A stretch of DNA of 62,581 nt from an uncultured bacterium. GTDB lineage: Bacteria > Myxococcota_A > UBA9042 > PHBI01. Below, piece after piece: positions 59,898-62,581 of this stretch. The notes under the pieces were generated by a model, which was not told the origin of the DNA, did no database searches, and saw only the letters and a program-made list of their open reading frames with translations. The DNA is taken from positions 1 through 62,581 of the forward strand of contig CALHXW010000167.1 of assembly GCA_938040325.1 (NCBI GenBank). Direction: 5' to 3'. The position numbers and the translations under genes were made by a program. Positions within the stretch are counted from its first letter, which is position 1; every line of letters starts with the position of its first letter.

Positions 59898-61430
59898 GTG
59901 CTGTTCAACGCTAAGACCGACGTGGGCAAAGTCCGTCCTCACAACGAGGACAACTTTCTCATCGATCGGAAGCTGAAGCTCTACGTCGTCTGCGACGGTA
60001 TGGGCGGACACCTCGGTGGAGAGATCGCCAGCGCGACCGCTGTGAACGTGGTGCGGGAAGTCTTGCTCCGCGGCCGACCGATTCTCGAGGGCTTTCAGCG
60101 CGGCGAAGTGAAGTACGGGGTCGCTGACGTCCTGGGACTGATCGAGGACGCCGTCGTTCAGGCCAACCGGCGCATCTTTGAAAGGAGCAACCAAAACGCA
60201 GACCAGCGCGGGATGGGAACGACTCTGACGCTCATGCTCGTTGGCCGCCACCTGGGCTTTGTGGCCCATGTCGGCGACACGCGCGTGTACCGTCGCCGCG
60301 GTGGCAAGCTGACTCAGCTCACCGAAGATCACTCGCTGGTCAATGAGATGGCCCGCACCATGAACATGCCGGCCGAGTCGTTCGACGATCGACTCAAGAA
60401 CGCCATCACGCGCGCCGTCGGCGTGCATGACTCGGTCGAGGTCGACACGTTCCACTTCCCGATGCAGCCAGGGGACCGCTACCTCGTGTGCTCCGACGGC
60501 CTCCACGGCCTGGTCGAGGACGCTGAGCTCTCGTTCATTCTCGACGAGGAAGATCTCGGCGCCTGCGTTGGCCAGATGATCGACCGCGCCAATGGCGAGG
60601 GCGGCAAGGACAACATCACCGCGATCTTGCTGGAGATCGCGCCGGGCGACGTCGCGTCTACATCGGCCTTATCACCAGTCGATGCCCTCGCCCGCTCGCC
60701 GATCTGTCATCGGCTGAGCGAACCGCAGCGCGAGCGCCTCGTGAAGCGAGGCACGCTCCGGGAAGTCACGCCGACCGCGCCGCTCACCTCTCGTGGCAGC
60801 TCGGCGCCAGGGCTCTGCGTGATCGTTGACGGCGAGCTTCGGCTCCTGGACGGCGACGTCGAGATCGGCGTGCTCAAGCGTGGTGATCACCTCGGTGAAG
60901 AGTCCCTCTTCGTCGAGACCAGCTCCCGGCTGAATGCGGGTGCACGCGATGGTCAACGTGCCACCGTCCTCGTGGTAGATCGTGAGTGTTGGGCAGCGCT
61001 GCAGCTCGACGACCCGACCCTCGCGGGTCGGCTTGCCGTGTCGATGGCCAGCAGTCTTGCGCGGCGTATGTTGGCGCTCTCGTTCGAGCGTCGGACGCCG
61101 ACCGCTAAGGTGCGTCGTCCGTTCACCAACCCAACTGGCGAGCGGCGACCCGACACAGGGCCAAGGCCGCGCACCTCGGATCGCGTGTTCTTGCCAACCG
61201 CTCCCCAGGTGCCGGTCGTTCGAAACCGACGACGGTCCCAGCCCGATGTTCCAAGCATGGCGGGCCATCAGGAAGGTGATGGCCATCCGCAGGCGGCGCT
61301 TGCTCCGACGGCGCCAGCCCTCGAGGCGCTGTCGGCCGCCGTTATGGCTCCTCCGCCCCTCCCCGATCTACCGGACCTCGCTGGTCCCGTCACCAGCAGT
61401 GTCGACTCACAAGGCGACGAGTCCGCATGA
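59898..61430 (+). CDS. PP2C-family protein phosphatase with cNMP-binding domain
   Basis: I start at the GTG at 59898; the open frame upstream runs through tRNA-Leu and has no other plausible start. The 510-residue protein has an active PP2C domain (about 1-245) with metal motifs RPHNEDNF, VCDGMGGH, GTTLTLML, VGDTRVYR and GGKDNIT. A cyclic-nucleotide-binding-like domain (about 290-400; PLTSRGSSAPGLCVIVDGELRLL, GDHLGEESLF) follows, and the C-terminus is Pro/Arg-rich and probably disordered. It should dephosphorylate Ser/Thr in a ligand-dependent way. The downstream lipoprotein gene overlaps it in ATGA. Confidence 0.9.
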   Translation: MLFNAKTDVGKVRPHNEDNFLIDRKLKLYVVCDGMGGHLGGEIASATAVNVVREVLLRGRPILEGFQRGEVKYGVADVLGLIEDAVVQANRRIFERSNQNADQRGMGTTLTLMLVGRHLGFVAHVGDTRVYRRRGGKLTQLTEDHSLVNEMARTMNMPAESFDDRLKNAITRAVGVHDSVEVDTFHFPMQPGDRYLVCSDGLHGLVEDAELSFILDEEDLGACVGQMIDRANGEGGKDNITAILLEIAPGDVASTSALSPVDALARSPICHRLSEPQRERLVKRGTLREVTPTAPLTSRGSSAPGLCVIVDGELRLLDGDVEIGVLKRGDHLGEESLFVETSSRLNAGARDGQRATVLVVDRECWAALQLDDPTLAGRLAVSMASSLARRMLALSFERRTPTAKVRRPFTNPTGERRPDTGPRPRTSDRVFLPTAPQVPVVRNRRRSQPDVPSMAGHQEGDGHPQAALAPTAPALEALSAAVMAPPPLPDLPDLAGPVTSSVDSQGDESA

Positions 61431-62107
61431 TGCGAGCTGTCCTACTCGGCGCAGTCGCGTTTTTGCTCGCGACCGGCTGCGAACCCAAGCGCACGATCCC
61501 AGCCCGCGCACAGGCCGGTGAGGCCTCAAGCGACTCTATCGAGCGTTGGCTGACCGGTGGCAAGCTGGTCATTGAGGAGAACTTCAAAGGCAACAACGCC
61601 GTGAAGAACTGGGCTCTCCACGGTGAGGGCGACTGGCGCGTGGAAGGCGGCTGGTTGCGCTCGGAGCGTGCGCTGAACAAAGGAGCATGGCTCAAGACGC
61701 TCTTGCCCGAAGGCCCCGTGCGCGTGGAGTTTAAGGCCAAGAGCGCGGCTCTGCGAAACGGCAAGCCCTTCCCTGGCGATCTCAAGTGCGAGATCTTTGC
61801 GCAGAAGCCAGAGCACGAAGGCGGCTACGTCATCATCAACGGCGGTTGGGGCAACAAGCTCGACGTTATTGCCCGGCTCGACGAGCACGGGAAAGACCGG
61901 CTGGCCCAAGGTGCGCTGTTGGTCTCTCAGGACAAAGTGCATCGCTGGGCGGTGGTCCGCGACGATAAGGGCTCCGTCATCTTCTTTCGCGACGGCACCC
62001 ACGTCATGACCTACCCCGACAGCAAGCCCGTGAACGGTCGGTACTTCGGCTTCAACAACTGGGAGACGAACGTCTCGTTCGCTGATCTGAAGGTCTACAA
62101 GCTCTAG
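61427..62107 (+). CDS. Lipoprotein with concanavalin-like beta-sandwich domain
   Basis: The 226-residue protein has a signal peptide with lipobox LLATGC (Cys18) and a short linker. A beta-rich domain follows (FKGNNAVKNWALHGEGDWRVEGGW ... VRVEFKAKSA ... WAVVRDDKGSVIFFRDG in outline) that resembles the DUF1961/LamG-like carbohydrate-binding jellyroll. A binding function for sugars or glycans is likely; no catalytic Glu pair stands out. It is coupled to the phosphatase gene. Its stop lies three bases before the left end of repeat copy E. Confidence 0.82.
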   Translation: MMRAVLLGAVAFLLATGCEPKRTIPARAQAGEASSDSIERWLTGGKLVIEENFKGNNAVKNWALHGEGDWRVEGGWLRSERALNKGAWLKTLLPEGPVRVEFKAKSAALRNGKPFPGDLKCEIFAQKPEHEGGYVIINGGWGNKLDVIARLDEHGKDRLAQGALLVSQDKVHRWAVVRDDKGSVIFFRDGTHVMTYPDSKPVNGRYFGFNNWETNVSFADLKVYKL

Positions 62108-62108
62108 T

Positions 62109-62190
62109 CTAGTCCTAAAACAAACGCTCTTTCCGGCTGCGACTTCCGCGATCCACTCGCCAACATCCCTGGTTCGCTCGCCGTCCGACG
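62109..62190. repeat. Family 1 element, left-end fragment (copy E)
   Basis: CTAGTCCTAAAACAAACGCTCTTTCCGGCTGCG begins a stretch that matches the left part of copies B and C for about 75 bases (in two pieces under 20 bases: CTAGTCCTAAAACAA and CTTTCCGGCTGCG). It then diverges. It abuts the TAG stop of the preceding lipoprotein gene with one CTAG of its own. Confidence 0.75.
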
Positions 62191-62344
62191 AGTGGGCGGC
62201 GAAGAGGGCGCTAATGCCCTTGGAGCTGCGCCCCAGGGACACGCGTTGCGCGCATCACACGCGGCTCCGGAACGTTCGAACGAGCACGCCGACGTGCCGC
62301 GATGACGCGCTTTGCGTCGCTTTTTGTGCGACAGCCGTTTTTGG

Positions 62345-62372
62345 TTGCGCACAAGCCTCGTGGAGCTATAGT
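62345..62372 (+). promoter_or_regulatory. Sigma-70-type promoter for a small basic protein gene
   Basis: TTGCGC (62345-62350) and TATAGT (62367-62372) are separated by 16 bases, a good -35/-10 pair. Transcription would begin near 62379, about 40 bases before the ribosome site GAGGAG. Confidence 0.6.
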
Positions 62373-62418
62373 TCCATCCCCGAAGGCGCCCAAGGGCGCA
62401 ACCACGAGGAGAACGGAC

Positions 62419-62529
62419 ATAGGTAAGGGCACGAAGTCCGCGAAAATGCGGCAGAAAGAAGCTCAGAACAAGAAGAAGGCTCGCATCGCTCGTGCGCTTG
62501 CAGCTGCGAAGGGTGGGAAGCGTCGCTAG
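62419..62529 (+). CDS. Small lysine-rich basic protein, possible ATA start
   Basis: The 36-residue product would read (I/M)GKGTKSAKMRQKEAQNKK and continue with Lys/Ala/Arg-rich sequence to GGKRR. GAGGAG (62406-62411) is placed seven bases before an ATA codon where related small proteins have Met-Gly-Lys-Gly. A longer frame starting at 62302 begins upstream of the promoter, so it cannot be translated from that transcript. A start at the in-frame ATG at 62446 is possible but poorly placed. It resembles small ribosome- or nucleic-acid-associated basic proteins. Confidence 0.5.
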   Translation: MGKGTKSAKMRQKEAQNKKKARIARALAAAKGGKRR

Positions 62530-62549
62530 CGACGTCTCTCCGATGATTT

Positions 62550-62581
62550 GCGAAAGTGGCGGAATTGGTAGACGCGCTAGA
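62550..62581 (+). tRNA. tRNA-Leu, 5' part, cut by window end
   Basis: GCGAAAGTGGCGGAATTGGTAGACGCGCTAGA has the acceptor start and D-arm of a tRNA-Leu, nearly identical to the gene at 59738 (GTGGCGGAATTGGTAGACGCGCT shared in two parts). The anticodon is beyond the window. Confidence 0.85.

Overview
The window looks like chromosome of a free-living, high-GC, Gram-negative bacterium of deltaproteobacterial or Myxococcota type. The reasons are an AgmX/PglI-type C-terminal domain, many cysteine-rich secreted lipoproteins with long Asp/Thr-rich linkers, a SWIM-SNF2 helicase, PP2C phosphatases, a two-part methylmalonyl-CoA mutase, a LytS/LytTR sensor pair and an evident capacity to insert selenocysteine. 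Apart from repeats there is no phage, plasmid or CRISPR signature. Lineage is inferred from gene content, not from a marker gene.

Layout. 0-5.3 kb: cysteine-rich lipoproteins and a degenerate short-chain dehydrogenase. 5.3-7.6 kb: a cytochrome bc module (Rieske protein, then a cytochrome b fused to two c-type haem domains). 8.1-14.6 kb: housekeeping genes (LysM/M74 endopeptidase, TrmH-like methylase, class II FBPase, a zinc-ribbon protein, MTA phosphorylase, PfkB kinase, phosphatidylserine decarboxylase). 14.8-16.7 kb: two lipoproteins. 17.0-18.1 kb: tRNA-Val, rpmI, rplT, ihfA, tRNA-Pro. 18.3-21.5 kb: SNF2 helicase. 21.9-23.4 kb: a UshA-like lipoprotein whose frame is interrupted by one UGA in an EPCG-UGA motif, followed by a hairpin with a GGUCU apical loop at the spacing used by bacterial SECIS elements; I read this as a selenoprotein. 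23.6-34.0 kb: lipoproteins, a membrane metallophosphoesterase, a TlpA-like thioredoxin, a protein with five GHHPSQL repeats, a PP2C-like pseudophosphatase, a dual-specificity phosphatase and an AgmX-domain lipoprotein. 34.1-39.6 kb: RdgB, TldD/TldE, methylmalonyl-CoA mutase large subunit, tRNA-Pro.

40.4-50.6 kb (minus strand) is a tightly coupled five-gene operon. It encodes a 1,623-residue fusion (AstD-like aldehyde dehydrogenase, class III aminotransferase, GNAT, then a degenerate second aminotransferase domain), CoA-transferase subunit A, PEP carboxylase, a CapA-like protein and a hotdog thioesterase. The gene content suggests amino-acid or CoA-ester catabolism feeding the TCA cycle. CoA-transferase subunit B lies 11 kb away, with a LytS-type kinase and LytTR regulator. 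MetH, a ferritin-like protein, a HAD hydrolase, ProC, tRNA-Leu, a PP2C-cNMP protein and small genes fill the rest.

Two families of small palindromic, MITE-like elements are scattered through the window. Family 1 (about 170-182 bp, termini like CTAGYCCYAAAACAAGCGCT) has five whole or partial copies. One copy lies in frame inside the CapA-like gene and adds about 56 residues. Family 2 is a 191-bp element with 16-bp perfect inverted ends between two CTAG copies. Several copies abut TAG stop codons, which suggests insertion at CTAG.
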